From assembly GCA_011634665.1 (NCBI GenBank), contig WAEK01000006.1, positions 62,001-126,000 on the forward strand: a DNA stretch of 64,000 nucleotides, read 5' to 3'. Origin of the DNA: Mortierella sp. BCC40632 (taxonomy: Eukaryota > Mortierellomycota > Mortierellomycetes > Mortierellales > Mortierellaceae). The position numbers and the translations under genes are program-made. The notes beneath the pieces were generated by a model, which saw nothing but the letters and a program-made list of their open reading frames with translations, was not told the origin of the DNA and did no database searches. The stretch's first letter is position 1; each line of letters begins with the position of its first letter. This document shows, one piece after another, positions 1 through 12,438 of this stretch.

Positions 1-196
1 ACAATGCATGAGAGGAAGATGCTTTAATGGTGTTTCTACATACGACCGCTTCCTATCGACATTGCCACAGTTTCACAGTCTAGAAAGCCAAAAGAGTGAA
101 GAAAAGTCAGCAGACCGTTTTCTACCTATTTTGAGCGAAGAAAGAAATACCAGAAATTTAAGCAGGAATGTCTAAAAACAAATGAACAAATCTTAC

Positions 197-2068
197 CAGA
201 TCCACCGATCCAGTGGCCACCACAGGGCTTGTTGTATTGAATGCAATGCAAGTGACAAAGTGAGTATGGGCCTCCAATGTTTTCATGCATCGTCCTGCCT
301 TAAGATCCCAAATCTTGATAGTCTTGTCATCTGCAGCACTGAGTAAAAATTTGCCTGATGGGTGGAAAACAAGGCCACGAACCCAACTGTCGTGACCAAC
401 CTAGATTGACAAAAAGTAAACCACAAGGCGCCCAAAGAGAAAGGAAGGTTGAGCTCTTTTTTGTTAATTTTTGTGTCTATTTCAGACTTTCCATGCGGAT
501 GAATAATACTGCTGAGATGATCTTTTACCAAGGTATGGATGCATTGTCCAGTCGAATCCCACAGCTTGATTGTCTTGTCGCGCGAACCTGTTGCTGTATA
601 CTGTCCAGGAATTGGTTGCTCTTTTGCAGCTACCTTGGGCTACATGGACAAGAAAAAAAATAAGAATAAAAATACATTAATATCATTGATGCTTTCACCA
701 TCCACTCTGCTATTCTGAACTAGAGTCCATTGGAAAGTCACTTACATCAATGCCTAGGAATTCTTTGATGAATGGATACGCGGTGATTGGTGCAAAGGCC
801 GCACACTCTACAACGTGATCGTGGCCCCGCAGATCAACTTTACACTCTCCAGTCGACACGTCCCAGATTCTCGAGGTCTAAGACAGTATACATGCAAAAA
901 GGTACTCTCTTGGGTTTAGACATGGCCCACTGTTATGTATAGAGGAGAGGAGAGAACAATGAGCAGCCATGTTGATCTATCATACCTGGTCATTCGAACT
1001 GCTAACAAGGAACCGTCCATCCTGACTTGGCTGCACAAATCGAACCCAGTCCAAGTGTCCCGATATCGTCTTGACACAGTATCTAAGTCGCGACAAAACG
1101 TATTTTGACATTCAACATTAGCAAGAGAGAGGGAGAGAGAGAGGAGGAGGAGGAGGAGGAGGAGGAGGAGGAAAGGGGAGTATATCAGTATGGAGAGATA
1201 GAGATAGTATCCGTGACAAAGCTTGAACAAGTCCCAAGCTCTAGAGGGACAGGAAAATAATTATTACCCTGTTGCAACTTCCCATATCTTGATGGTTCTA
1301 TCACGAGATGCGGATGCTATGAGATTGCCAGAGGGCAAGAACGTGACAGACGATACACTGTGGTCGTGTCCGACCATGGTCCGGACGCACGTGTAATCTT
1401 GTTGAAGATCCCAGAGCTTGACGCTGAGGTCATTGGAACAGGAAACTGAAAGAAAAGCCCTCGTGTCAGTGCGGTCATGCAATTGGGTAAGAGGCTAGCT
1501 GCTTCGTTCTGACAAAACAGCAACGGTGGAGTCTTGTACATCGATGTATTTATGGATCGAGTATTGAAAAACAATTCAAAAGAGGGGGGGAAAAAAAGAC
1601 CACTCACCGAGATAGTTCCCCTTGGCGTCGAAAGCAATATCCTGCACAGACTTGGTGTGCCCCTTCAACGTTCGCTCGTGCTCTCCTGTATCGTAGTCAT
1701 AGATGCGTATCGTGGTATCATCGGAGGCCGATGCAAGCAAGGAATAAACGGGGTGGAAGGCGACCCTGGTGATGGGACTACGGTGCCCTGTCAGCGTGTA
1801 GCGCTCTGGGGGTCGCGGGATCCAGTCCACTGAGCTTGTCTGTTTCCTGACGGGTGCATTGCTCAGCTCCTCCTGCATAGCCGACATTTTGTTCTCGAGG
1901 TCCATGATCTAGAAGAAAATAGCAGGAAAAAAAAAAAAAAGCAAGGAGAGGAAACGATGGAAAAGAAATAATAATAATAATAATAATAATAATATAAAAA
2001 AAAAGGACAGCGGGTAACAAAGAGACCATGGTCACGAAAGGAGGTTAGTGCGTGGTTGATAATACAGG

Positions 2069-2111
<43 letters not shown>

Positions 2112-2688
2112 CTTTGAGAGCAACAGAAAAAAAAAAAAAATGAAAAAGAGAGCGAAAAAAAAAAAAAAAAAAAAAAAGACCTTTTTTCTGGAGTCGAATG
2201 ACCGATGTCCATTTCTTTTCGAGCAATCCCGACGATTTCTGAGTCTGGCCTGGTGTAAAGTCTAGGATCTTGGTCTCGTTCCTGAGCGACTGAAACGATT
2301 CTGTAAAGCCGCTGGTGCTCAAGTAGTCGAGAATGGCCCTATGCCTATACCAATCCAACATTATAAAATTCCATCATCACCACCACCACCACCATTGCAT
2401 ACCATTACAAGAGAGGGAGAGAGAGAAAGAATAAAAAAGATATGCCCTTAGTCAGCCAAGTCCAATGCCATCCAAATGATTTTTTTTTCTTTTTCTTTTT
2501 CTTTTACTCTGGGCACCCATGATGACTCGATGCTCAGATTCCAGATTCCCCAGCCCTAGTGTAAAAAAAGAAAAGGAAAAGGAAAAGGAAAAGGAAAAAA
2601 AAAAAAGTCTAGCCAAGGAGAGAAAAAAAAAAAAAAGGAAAACTTACAGCTCATCGCGCTGTCTTTCGTTCAGCAGGCTTGTGGTCAT
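197..2688 (-). CDS. PAC1: Nuclear distribution protein PAC1/LIS1, WD40 dynein regulator (partial, 3' end off the window)
   Basis: LIS1 binds the dynein motor with NudE and drives nuclear migration in hyphae. Exons: 2688-2648, 2344-2181, 1908-1608, 1445-1268, 1082-986, 877-746, 639-529, 400-197. The first exon encodes [14 protein letters not shown] and joins the LisH helix ([13 protein letters not shown]). Next come the family signature [13 protein letters not shown], a short coiled coil ([14 protein letters not shown]), the WIPRPPERY linker and seven visible WD40 blades, ending at VVATGSVDL with donor gtaaga. The final exon, normally xVKxWECR, is not in the window, so the gene continues left of position 1. 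All exon phases agree except exon 2 to exon 3, where one extra base sits in an A6 run at 2182-2187 beside the donor. Five A's would restore LQKK-IMDLENK. The start is chosen from the LIS1 N-terminus; a downstream ATG lies in intron 1. Identity is secure. Confidence 0.95.
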
Positions 2689-3017
2689 GGTTGCCTCGCT
2701 TCTCTCACGAACAGAGCGGTAGCCTGTGCGTCTCTGTTGGGAATTCGTTTCGAGTGAAATGGTGTCTTTTCCTTTTCTTGGGCCGAGGCCGCAGAGAATT
2801 AGTTGTAGGGGGAGAGAGAGAAAGAAAGAGAAAGCGCTACTTGGCCTTTTTCGAGGGAGTGAGAGAGGTCCTCTTTGCTTGGGCTATTACGATCGAACAA
2901 TGGGAGGAAGAGAGGGAGGGGGGAAGACCAAGGTTTCGAAGAGAGAAAGGGATGAGATGCAAGCATCCAAGTGGTCAATCATACTTGTACAGATCCTACT
3001 AGGACCCAACTCTGCTG

Positions 3018-3091
<74 letters not shown>

Positions 3092-3870
3092 GCGGCTCTT
3101 TCGTTCGCTCTCTCATTCTCTCACTCTCGATCCAGCATGATACGGATTCCAGCAAATGGCAGGACCATCTGTATTACCTCCGTGAGAAACGGAAGAGAAG
3201 AAGAGCAGACAGCAAACAGAGGCAAGATGAATTATTATTTTTTTTTAGGTCTCTCTGCGGTCAGAATGCAATGGTGAGCCGGTTGAGAGTGGTTCCGTCT
3301 GTATGATAGTCGACTAATAGGTCGCTGATTCCCAATAGGCGTGGTTTGGTGGTGGTGGTGGTGGTGGTTGTGGTGTGTGTGTGGGGGGAGAGGGTTGCAG
3401 AAGAAGGGGAGAAAAGAAGTATGAGGGGTGAGGATTCGCGACGAGACAGAGCAAGGCGCTGATGGAAAACAAATGGAAAAAAAAGATGCAAAAGAGAGAG
3501 AGAGAAAGAGAAAGGACAGTTAGTCGTCAAAGAGGTTGAAATAGACAAAGATAAGCTGCGATGCAGGAACAATGATCCCAATCACGCGGCCATGGCACAC
3601 CATACAGGACGCGGTGACAAAAAGACTGGACAACAGGGGTAAAAGGCGGCTGAGAGTCGCGTGCGGTTGGAAAGAGGAGGAGGAGGAGGACCACAGTGGG
3701 TGAGTGGGTGGGTGGAAGTGGGGGACCGGTTTGAGAATCGGGGCCAGGAGAGGAGGACAGGGGCTGACAGAGGGGCTGGGGGCCAGGGTGTGGATGCAAC
3801 GGATGCGTTTGCAGGCCACAATGGATAAAGAAAGAGAGAAGGGAAAGAAGAAGGAGAGAAAAAAGAAAGA

Positions 3871-3901
<31 letters not shown>

Positions 3902-4039
3902 GAGAAAAAGGGAGAGAGATGCGAATGCAGAGGATGACACTGAGCTGGGTGGCGAGTAAAGAGGGATGATGACGGGGCGAGGAGACACAGACAGGACAAA
4001 CTAAAGGGGGAGAGAGAGCGAACGAGTGAGTGAGTGAGT

Positions 4040-4088
<49 letters not shown>

Positions 4089-4270
4089 AGCAAAAAGAGC
4101 TACCAGACATCAACCCGCTAATCATCATCACAACTCATCGTCTCTTCCTCTCCAAGTCAGTTCCTCTCTGGCAACCGGCGCCGACCACATCCCTGTTTCC
4201 ATTTCAGAGACCTTCCCTCCAACACCTTTCAACCTTCGACATCCGCTCTCACCTCTCTTTCTCTTTCACT

Positions 4271-4322
<52 letters not shown>

Positions 4323-4522
4323 CACGTGATTCAATCTTAACATGCTTATGTCACCGCATCATCCTCGGATGCCGGTGTTAAAATCACTCTTCCGTCCACC
4401 TTAATCGAGCCTGTGCCGTGAGTGGAAGCTGCCAACAAAAGTTTTCAACCAAGGATCGGATTTCCGTCGTCGCCATTCCATTTCCGTCCGCCATCCTCCC
4501 AGTTCCCTTTCTCTTCACCATC
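2689..4522. promoter_or_regulatory. Divergent intergenic region between PAC1 and NDUFS3, microsatellite rich
   Basis: About 1.8 kb separates the two divergent start codons and must hold both promoters. It contains (CT)n then (CA)n at 3021-3090, (GA)n tracts near 3860-3900 and 4038-4085, and (CT)n at 4270-4320 directly upstream of the NDUFS3 leader. Open frames here are mostly Ser-Leu or Arg-Glu repeats from the microsatellites and are not genes. A possible short terminal exon on the minus strand (3520-3625) is described in the findings. No TATA box was recognised. Confidence 0.5.
3021..3090. repeat. Compound (CT)n-(CA)n microsatellite
   Basis: Uninterrupted CT dinucleotides pass directly into CA dinucleotides, 70 bp in all, within the PAC1 upstream region. 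Confidence 0.95.
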
Positions 4523-6019
4523 ATGATCGCCCCGCGCATCGCCACCGCAGCTCTCCGCGCCGCTTCGACTCGAGGTACGCAGGACCAGGATCCGTTCGTT
4601 GCCCATCTGCAGCTACAGTCTCTGTTGCTTTATCGTCGAAGCATCTCAGCGCTGATCGGCTCCGGAGCTCTCGGAGGAATCAGATTCAGACTTCATTTCC
4701 GGGCTTCGGATCATGCCTTCCGGTCCCTTCATCACACCTGCCTTCACACCTTCCCGCCTGTTCTCTGCTCAATCCCATCCCCATCCTTTCTCCATTCGCG
4801 TCCTATTCTCTTCTTCTCTCTTGCCCACTCCTCTACTTCTTCGTCCCCCAAATCTCTGCGCGTCCATCGCTTGGCCTGGTCATCATCATCCGGTCTCCTT
4901 TTTTTTTTTTTTCCTTCAACAGTTGAACTAATCATCTCTTTCTCTCTCTCTCTCCTCTTTTACTTTTCCTTTTGTTCTGGAACTTGGCTCGGATTTCTCT
5001 TTCTCTGGTGCTCAATATAGCCGTTTCTACGGCAAGGATCCCCACTGTGGCCGTTGCTCGCACCTGGTTCCACTCTTCTGCTGTGTCGAACAATGGTATG
5101 CATCATCCGAGTTTATTGTTTATCTTACAAAAGCCATTGGCTACGTGGTAACATCCACTTGCTTGCTATCCAGTCTACTAAAAAAAAAAACGCGTCTCAA
5201 TTCTCGCCTTGTTTCCTATCTACAACCCCGATCCATTATTGAACACCAGGTCAGGGACCCAGGATCCACGAAGGCGCCAACCCCAATGTCAAAACGACCG
5301 TGACAGAGATGCACGAGTACGGCAAATACCTGACTTCAGTCCTTCCTAAATATATCCAGCAGTTTTCGGTCTACAAGGACGAGCTCACGATCTACGTCGC
5401 GCCCAACGTGCTCTTGCCCGTCATGGAGTTCTTGCGCGACCACACCAACGCTCAGTTCAAGCAGGTCATGGATGTTTGTGGCATTGATTATCCTTCGCGT
5501 GAGAACCGCTTCGAGGTTGTGTACAACTGCCTTTCTGTCCGTTTCAACGGCCGTATTCGCGTCAAGACGTACGCCAACGAAGTCTCGCCTGTTCCTTCCT
5601 TGACTGGCCTCTTCAACAGTGTCAACTGGTTTGAGCGTGAGGCTTGGGACATGTACGGCATCTTCTTCACAGGACACCCTGATCTTCGTCGCATTTTGAC
5701 CGACTATGGTTTTGAGGGCCATCCTCTCCGGAAGGATTTCCCACTTACTGGATATGTCGAGGTCCGTTATGATGACGAGAAGAAGCGTGTCGTTGTTGAG
5801 CCTGTTGAGTTGGCACAGGCCTTCCGTAACTTTGAGAGTGCTGCCTCTCCTTGGGAGCAAGTCGGGTAAGTTGGCTGTTGTTGTCATCATCAATGGTTTT
5901 TTTATGCATTGGTTGGAACGCGACTCTATTCGGTGGTGCTGACTTTTGTTGTTTCTCTTGCTAGACCTGGTCGTGACGACAAGCCTGCTCTTCCAGAGCC
6001 AGAGACTCCCAAGGCCTAA
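4523..6019 (+). CDS. NADH:ubiquinone oxidoreductase 30 kDa subunit, mitochondrial (NDUFS3/NuoC type)
   Basis: Peripheral-arm subunit of respiratory complex I in the mitochondrial matrix, near the quinone site. Exons: 4523-4574, 5021-5095, 5250-5865, 5965-6019, giving 265 aa. The first 17 codons ([17 protein letters not shown]) and exon 2 ([13 protein letters not shown]) form an Arg/Ser/Ala-rich presequence without acids, as expected for mitochondrial import. The mature part starts with [10 protein letters not shown]. It carries the family signature [12 protein letters not shown] followed by [20 protein letters not shown], then the conserved [16 protein letters not shown]. It ends in a short acidic tail (PETPKA). 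All phases match, introns are 446, 154 and 99 bp, and donors are gtacgc, gtatgc and gtaagt. The length matches fungal homologues. Presence of complex I is a useful phylogenetic marker. Confidence 0.96.
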
Positions 6020-6499
6020 GAAGAGGTCCAATGAACTCTTACTGCCTATTATTCTTTTTTTTTTTTCTCTTTCTCTCTCTCTCTTCTCAAAGCTTGACCA
6101 ATTACAACCCCCAACCGTTTCCTCCACTCCCTTTTCTCAATCACATGCCAGACGCCAGCTCTATTCTTCTATCCACCCTTGTGCGCATCCTGTATACTTT
6201 GCCTTTTACCTCTAGACTGTGGACAGTGCAGCAGAAGGACCATCTTCTCGGGCTCCAGTCTGCAGCTCATCCATTAAAAGATGAACCTGAATCAGCCTGC
6301 TCAGTACCGTTATCTTGCTTGATACATTACCCCTGTTCGGGGTACATATGTTGTATGATGCGGACCGTTTTAATTTTTTTTTTTTTTTTTTTTTTTTTGG
6401 AAGATCGCGAGTGAGCAAAAAGAGAAGAAGGGAGACTCTGTCCTATTCAAAAGACGCAGGCACATTAGGACAACAAAGTACCTTATAGTATGACCTGGC

Positions 6500-6501
<2 letters not shown>

Positions 6502-6547
<46 letters not shown>
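6502..6547. repeat. (TG)n microsatellite
   Basis: 46 bp of perfect TG dinucleotides in the intergenic region after NDUFS3. Confidence 0.95.
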
Positions 6548-6548
<1 letters not shown>

Positions 6549-6707
6549 ACTTTCTTGATTCCAAAGGCACGACCGTTGCAGGGTCCTTTTAGGCAGGAGA
6601 GGATGGGAACCAGAGCAGGAGAAGACACGACTTTGGGCAAGTCGATCTGTCGATCTCGCTCGACACTGGCCCCTTTGCTTAGAATATCGAGACAGTGTTT
6701 GGGAAGA

Positions 6708-6754
6708 GAGTGAGTGAGTGAGTGAGTGAGTGAGTGAGTGAGTGAGTGAGTGAG
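6708..6754. repeat. (GAGT)n tetranucleotide microsatellite
   Basis: About eleven perfect GAGT units in the same intergenic region. Confidence 0.95.
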
Positions 6755-7429
6755 AGAATCGAGCGGAGATGCATTGAGTTCAGTAGGTGAGAAGTGAGTA
6801 CGTAGTTGGGAGAGAGAGAAGGAAGTAAAGGGAAGGGGTGGTGAGTAGGGGAAGAGAGAACTGTCACACACACACACTCTCTCTGTCAATCCTAATCAGG
6901 TCTTTCTCTTTCACACACACTTGTTTCTCTCTCTCTCTCTCTTTCTTTCTCTCTCTCTCTTCTCTCCATTCATTCAATCATCCATCCGTCCATTCATCCA
7001 TTCATCCATTCCTTCTCATTCATTTTTTTTCTTCCTCGGATCTCCTACCGATTCACCTCACTGTCCTTCTCCGCCTCCCCTACTGTCTCCTCACTCGTCC
7101 CTCTCGTTTACCCGTTTTCTCTCTACTCCGCTTAGGCACTCATTGGTCTTTGGCCCTGACTTTGCCCATTGGAGAGACCCCTGTCTGATCAACATTCATC
7201 TTCCGGACTCTTTTTCTCTTTTCATTCATTCATTCCAGCCGCCCTCTTTGATTCTCCTTTCCATCGCTCCAACACACCCGCCCCAGCAAGTCAGTCTCGC
7301 TGACCATCACACCATCGAGCAGGAAGGGGAAGGAGTGCAACTGAGGAGGAGAGGGGTGTCCTGTCTGTCGCCTTTCTCGTCTCGAGGTCACCTCTGAGCA
7401 GAGCTCCTTCTCTCTATCACTATTTTTTT

Positions 7430-7481
<52 letters not shown>

Positions 7482-7738
7482 TCCCTTTTTTCCTTTTTCT
7501 TGTTTATCCTTCCTTCTCTCTCTTTCTCTCTCCCCTTCTCCTTCTCTCTCTCTCTCTCTCTCTCTCTACTCTACTTTACTCTCTCTACTCTACTCTACTC
7601 TACTCTCTCCCCTCTCCAACTCCAAGAAAGAGTGAGAACAAGGATCAAAAGAGACCGAACAAGTGAGCCAACAGAAGAAGCAAAGCGACAAGCACACAGA
7701 CCTCCTTCGACCACACTCACCTCCTTCTTGATCACCAA

Positions 7739-10556
7739 ATGAATGTCCAGGCAAGTTCCAGGGGGGAGGTGGATGGCTTCCAACATGAGTTGACTGCATG
7801 CGAAATCGCTTTTGTCTCCATTTCTTCAGGGGTTTCTCTCTCTCTCTCTTTCTCTCGTCCTTGCGGCAACTCCAAAGCCTAGAAGCAAAAACGATGCTTC
7901 TTCTTGGTGCTGACGCAGCGTTCTCTCTCTCCAACCTGGCTCTGTAGACACTCGAGGTGCTGGCCCCGCCTGACCACGAGAACATGTATGCGGCTGCCAT
8001 GGTAAGAACCCCGTCTACCAGTCTTCTCCCCCCTTCTCTTCACCACGCTCACTGCTGTCAGCGCTTTACACCTTGCTGCCGTCTCATTCTCGCTCGTTCG
8101 CTCTCAGCGTCAGCATGGGGTGCCCCGTTCCATGCCTCTTCCTCCGCCCGAGAAGAGGAAAAAAAGAAGCGAAGAGAGAGAGAGAGCGATGCAAAAGAGC
8201 GGGAGAAAAAAAAAAAAAGACCATGCAATGTGAGAGCGTTGCCTTATTTTTATAAGGTGCATTGGGCTTACCGCTCACCCTTTTCAATCCCCATCCTCAT
8301 CCCCTTTCCCCTTCCCTTCTGTAGGACCAGGACCAGTTCATTGGTCGAACGGCCGAGTCGCGGATTCCGGTCCCCAGGACAAGGCGCCCGACAGGAGAGA
8401 GCGTCCAGCGGCCAATACCAAAGCCACGCCGAGCAACTGGCGAGAGCATCTTCCGTGACAAGGAACCGCTTGCCGCCAGCACACCAACTGGTAGACCCAG
8501 AGCCACCACAACCTCATCACCAACGCCTGTAGCCATGGCCAAGACGAGATCTACACCTTCAACTCCACGGCCAATCCCAAAGGGCAAGGCAGCAAGTAGT
8601 AAGACGACCCCATTCACACCTTCCTCTTCATACAACTTTGACGATCCTAATATCAACCCATTCCAGTCATCTACGCCGCCGTCATTCACGGCATCGATGG
8701 AGCCAACGCTCTTCAAAACCAGGCACTCAAAAGAGCTTACATCACAGTCGCATGACTCGGCAGGAAGCACGGTTGCTAGTGATAGCATTGATACCTTCTC
8801 TGCTCAGCAACGCTCGCCCAAGCCATTTTCATCCAGTGCGACTGCTCGACCGCCCAATTCCGGATCATCTGACACGACAATACCCACTGCCAAGACACCT
8901 GCAGGGATCAGCAACAGTAACAACCTTCAGTTTGAGAAAGAGAACAACGGCATCTATAACACTAGCATCTCTGGCTTCAAGGACGAACGCGTCAGAGATG
9001 CTTCTGTTTCATCTCTCTCAGGATCGCGTCCTAGGCATGAGGACATGATTGTCCCTGCGCTTGCACGAAAGATTCGGGAACAGGGACTACACGAATACGA
9101 TGTGGTTGCCTACAGTGACGACTATGATGCACCGCTCTATAAAGCGCCAACATCCACAAGTGCTGTAGGACATCCTTTTGCAAGTTATGATCGCCAGTAC
9201 GCACAGTCCAACCCGAACCTGGGCTTTTCCAGTAGGAGTAGGGATATTCTGGACACCGGACAGGATGACTTTGCCCTAAGCGTCAATACCACCAGTCCCC
9301 AATTTGGAAAGGGATCATCACGCAAAGATTTGGAATCTTCTATGACAGAAAGATCACCAACTACCAGTCCCTCCACTATGAGACCAGGAGCGGGATTGTC
9401 GAGAAATCCAGACCAGGCTCCGGACTCGCCTCAAACAAATCCTCAGTCAGCATCCATCTCAGCCATGTCCATGGATCCAGCAAAAGGGGAGATCCCGGAA
9501 TCGTCAAATGGCTCACCCGCATTGTCAGGCCGGCCAGAGAGACCACGCCGTGCAAGGCGCAATACAGAACGTTCAGCACATCCACAGGACGATCAGTACA
9601 TGTCTCCCTCTGAACGACAGAGAATTGGAGCTGCCCGACGGGAGCGGGCCCGTCAGACTGATACCGATCAGCCTAACCGGAACAAAGGACATGATTCACA
9701 ACAAGACTTTTATCAGGGCTTGGAAGATGAACTTTTGGGGTCTATTGCATCTCCCAAGCGTCGTTCCAGAGACCAAGGGAATGATTCTCCTCGTTCCTAT
9801 CCAGACCAGCGCAACAACACTTTGCCTACGGCGAATATTAGTGATAATAATAATAATAGTTGGTCTGCTTCAAACGATAACCGACATAATCCTCATCAGC
9901 CCACTGGCTCGAATGATCCGGATCGCGACCCATATTCACGCACTGGGGCCCAATCTAGCTACCAACGTAGCCCTCGCCCAGATCATGAAAATCAGCAGCA
10001 GCAGCAGTATCAGCAGTATCAGCAGCAGCAGCAACAACAACGGTGGCAGACTGCCTCAGGTCGTACAGAGGGCCCTGAACAGACACAACCCGGCTATGGT
10101 AGAGACAGAGATCGGCAATACGCAGCCCATGATCCTTATGGAGCCAATCAGCAGAGTCAACCAGGCTATGGACAGTACAACCCTTCTCGGTCGCAGGGAT
10201 ATCCGCAACAAGAGTACCAACAAGAATATCGACCTGACGCCCAGGCAACGGATATGTACCAAGACCGTCAAGGACATTATGGCCAAGAGATGGAACCCTC
10301 TTCTGGTCGTCGTCCGGAAGACCATGGACGTCATCAGTACCAACAGCAGCAGCAACAACAACAGTACCAGGCAACTTCAATTGAAATGTCGCAAATGAGT
10401 GGTGAACGCAAAGAACAATTCGGGCAGGCTCCAGGTCATCAAAGGCAACAGCAACAACTACAGGGATCACCTCAGCTCATTAGCCCAGAGACTATGGATG
10501 CCCAGACGGAAGCTGCGATGAAGAAGAAGGGCAGTGTGTGCTGTGTTATTATGTGA
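7739..10556 (+). CDS. Gln-rich, low-complexity protein with C-terminal CaaX box; family not recognised
   Basis: Predicted 765 aa. Exons: 7739-7750 (only MNVQ), 7948-8001, 8325-10556. Intron 1 uses a GC donor (gcaagt) with a normal tag acceptor; intron 2 is gtaaga to gtag. The frame stays open from exon 3 through an internal ATG at 8535, so the reading frame truly extends upstream of that Met. The N-terminus is TLEVLAPPDHENMYAAAM, then basic/Pro-rich (RIPVPRTRRP). Residues about 90-420 are Ser/Thr/Pro-rich. The last 250 are Gln/Tyr/Gly-rich with poly-Gln runs, prion-like in composition. The end is KKKGSVCCVIM: a basic patch, an extra Cys and CVIM, which fits farnesylation with possible palmitoylation, so a peripheral membrane location is inferred. 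No catalytic domain is visible and function is unknown. Confidence 0.85.
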
Positions 10557-12404
10557 AAGGATGGAGGAGGAGAAGAAGAAAAAGTCGGTTAAAACTAATT
10601 TCTCAATCTTGTTTTCAGTTCAAAAAAAAAAAAAAAAAAAAAAAAAACTCTTTTTTTGTTTGAATTCAAATATTTTTCTGCGCTTTTTTTTTACCATGTA
10701 GACAAAACATCCTAAAAAAAAAAAAAAAAAAAAAAAGTGTGAACAGAACAGTATGTTCTGAGTAGCTCATTTGTGAATTGTAGTAGTATAGAAAAGAGGA
10801 GAGGCGGGAGAGGCAGGCAACGGATGAGAGAAAGAAAAGAAGAGAGGAGGAGGAAAGACGCCATTCATCAGAATGACTACGTTAGTCACCGCCTGCGCCT
10901 CATGGAAGACGCGATCAAGTTACTGGTGTAATACAAAAAAAACAAAAAAAAAATACTGGAGCCCCCTCCCATTGCATTGACCAAAATAAATTAATTTTCG
11001 GCATTTCCTGCTTTAGCTGCCGAAAAGCTCACGCTCTCGATGGAGGAGATGCTGGCGACCGCCCGGTCGATCGCACGGCCCGCGTAAGGCAGGCACAGCC
11101 CTCAGAAAAATAAGAAGGGAGAAAAAAAAAATAGATCGTGTAACCTGGTAGCATCATGGGCAAAATCATTGTGACAATTGTTGGCCAAAAGAAGGGGGAA
11201 GAGAAGGATACAAACTCTCACACTCTCTTGGTCCGTTCACAACTCGCTCAATTGACCAAAAAAGGATCCGCTTCCGAAAAAAGCGACTTATTGGAGTTCA
11301 GTAACACCACAATAAGGGCTGCCGCTGCTGCGCTGGTCGGAATTTTGAGAGCAAGAAAAGCCGTGAGATACCGGACAGAAATAATCCTGCTCGATCACAG
11401 GTGAAGAAAAAGGGAGAAAAGGGTCGTCTGTCTTCTTTGCAAGGAGTTGTTTGTTCCAGGGAGTATTATGTGTGGGGAATAGGGACATGCACTCTCACTC
11501 TCTCTCTCCTTCCAGATGTAGGCTTTGGTACATTATGCCGATAGTCGAAATATGCTCTGCTGTCCTGCTTCCTGCAGGGACAATTGTTGCAAAACACACA
11601 ACAGTGAACGGCCTCTTATTATACCAAGATGAGGGTAGTGAAGAAGAAGGAGAGGAGGAGAAAGAGGGAGAAGCATCAATACAGGTTTTGACCTCAAGCA
11701 AAGAGATACTTTAGGCGCCAGACTAGAGCAGAGATGGACGGGGAAGACGGGCCGAGAGAGCATCGTGAGAGAAATACGTCTGACTCCATGGTTAAATCAG
11801 ATGGAGATACTTCCCAGAAAGAGTGGGAGCTGTGTCGAAAAGGAAGGACGTCCGAGTATTGCCCGTTGTCCCGCGCCGTGGAGACGTTAAACGAGATTAA
11901 GATTGGAAGCTTCGAATGAGGTCTGCACTAGTCAAGAGCCTCACAAACAGAGTTAATGACGATGACAGCATCGAGCAGGTGGCCACTCACGCCTTCCGAG
12001 AGCGAGAGGAGGAGGGGGAGTGGAGGTCAAGCGACATTCCGAGGCCTGACGAGTTTGCGCGAAGTTGCGGAGGGCGCGAACCTGTCACTCCTGGCTTTTA
12101 TTTCCTTTTTGCACCCTCACCCTTTCCTACTCATTACCCTTTGCTCTCGACTGCTATTAACCTCCTATTGTTGGGATCGACCCTTTGCTCCGCAGAGCTC
12201 CATTGTGGGAGCATGGCTGAACAGGCACTGCGCCAGAGTATAAAAGAGTTCCCCTTGGGGTCTCTTTTTTTTTTTCCTTACACCCTTTGAACAATCCACT
12301 TCTTTCCTCGCACGCATTCTCTTTTGTGTTTTCTTACACACTTTTGGACTCGCCTTCTCCGCACAGACCAGGTCGGAGCAGCATACCCTTTTCTTCTCAA
12401 CGGC

Positions 12405-12438
<34 letters not shown>

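Larger units (their letters stand above)
6020..7738. other. Intergenic: NDUFS3 3' region and pyrimidine-rich leader of the next gene
   Basis: No gene is seen. The stretch holds a T-run near 6376-6399, (TG)n at 6502-6547, a (GAGT)n tetranucleotide array at 6708-6754 and long CT-rich tracts at 7436-7473 and 7540-7610, which lie just upstream of the coding start at 7739 and are probably leader or promoter. Open frames are repeat translations. Confidence 0.6.

Noticed and set aside
3520..4131. 203-codon minus-strand frame
   Set aside because: Mostly Ser-Leu and Pro-rich translation of CT repeats. Only its last 35 codons, with a good acceptor, were kept as a low-interest observation.
11156..11404. 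82-codon frame with ATG
   Set aside because: No recognisable motif, domain or splice context; such a frame is expected by chance.
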